This document shows, one piece after another, positions 6,070 through 6,145 of a stretch of DNA of 6,145 bases. The DNA lies in assembly GCA_041688615.1 (NCBI GenBank), contig JBDNHU010000024.1:1-6145 (forward strand). Direction: 5' to 3'. This DNA is from M30B19 sp041688615 (lineage in GTDB: Bacteria; Planctomycetota; Planctomycetia; Pirellulales; Pirellulaceae). The stretch's first letter is position 1, and each line of letters begins with the position of its first letter. The position numbers were made by a program, and so were the translations under genes. The notes under the pieces were generated by a model, which was given only the letters and a program-made list of their open reading frames with translations, made no database searches and was not told the DNA's origin.

Positions 6070-6145
6070 GTGATCAATCGCACGTTGCGACCCGTGGATG
6101 AAACGGTTGAACGGTTGAACGGTCGCATCGAAATGGCAAATGCAC
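6070..6145 (+). CDS. Possible 5' end of a gene running off the window
   Basis: After a stop at 6049-6051 this frame is open to the right edge. From GTG 6070 it reads VINRTLRPVDETVERLNGRIEMANA, a charged, helix-prone sequence that looks coding. A weak TAGG (6057-6060) lies about 9 nt upstream. The GTG overlaps the TGA of an open frame from 5867 by a GTGA, but that frame is itself doubtful. The segment 6103-6123 contains an 8-bp repeat (ACGGTTGA twice, then ACGGT). The opposite strand is also open here to the edge, so strand assignment is uncertain. No family is recognised. Confidence 0.3.
   Translation, partial: MINRTLRPVDETVERLNGRIEMANA

Noticed and set aside
5867..6073. Plus-strand 68-codon frame with DQRLGHRP repeats
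   Set aside because: Arg/Gly/Gln-rich composition comes mainly from the 24-bp repeat, there is no ribosome site, and it overlaps the better supported start at 5820 in another frame.
5898..6143. Minus-strand open frame from the right edge ending in GGGLVVGR repeats
   Set aside because: It could be the C-terminus of a gene extending beyond the window, but its only feature is the repeat-derived Gly-Val tail, and the plus-strand frames over the same bases look more protein-like. Not excluded.

Overview
The window looks like chromosomal DNA of a planctomycete of the Pirellulales type (Rhodopirellula/Blastopirellula-like). The inference rests on intermediate GC content, weak or absent Shine-Dalgarno sites at several genes, a 78-aa acidic protein with the 'EKIxVLRxRVExGxPLWHxEDR' pattern I associate with planctomycetes, and a lipoprotein with paired Gly-Tyr motifs resembling planctomycetal lipoproteins. 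No genus can be assigned from this sequence alone.

Layout, left to right. (1) Positions 1-81 are probably the last 26 codons of an unidentified plus-strand gene. (2) 166-1377 (+) encodes a complete group III iron-containing alcohol dehydrogenase, closed by a strong hairpin terminator at 1430-1464 that reads in both directions. (3) 1519-1755 (-) is a small conserved hypothetical gene convergent with the dehydrogenase. (4) 1756-2553 is an approximately 800-bp divergent intergenic stretch holding six perfect copies of a 13-bp repeat with A6 tracts. (5) 2554-2982 (+) is a YjbQ/UPF0047 family gene. (6) 3289-4692 (+) is a probable lipoprotein with a Gly-Tyr motif domain followed by a low-complexity region containing two separate pentapeptide-repeat arrays. 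(7) 4731-5555 (-) is scpA, the kleisin subunit of the SMC condensin complex, convergent with the lipoprotein gene. (8) 5556-6145 is poorly resolved. It has a well-placed ribosome site in front of a 34-codon ORF, three copies of a 24-bp repeat that each carry the same in-frame TAG, and perhaps the start of a gene running off the right edge.

The recognised genes (redox enzyme, YjbQ enzyme, chromosome segregation, envelope lipoprotein) do not form an evident pathway or operon, and strand changes separate most of them. I found no convincing new multi-gene system, tRNA, rRNA, CRISPR array, insertion sequence or origin. What stands out is the density of short tandem repeats: five arrays of 8-24 bp units plus a 12-bp duplication in about 6 kb. 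Two of these lie in frame inside one protein, and one interrupts a possible small gene.
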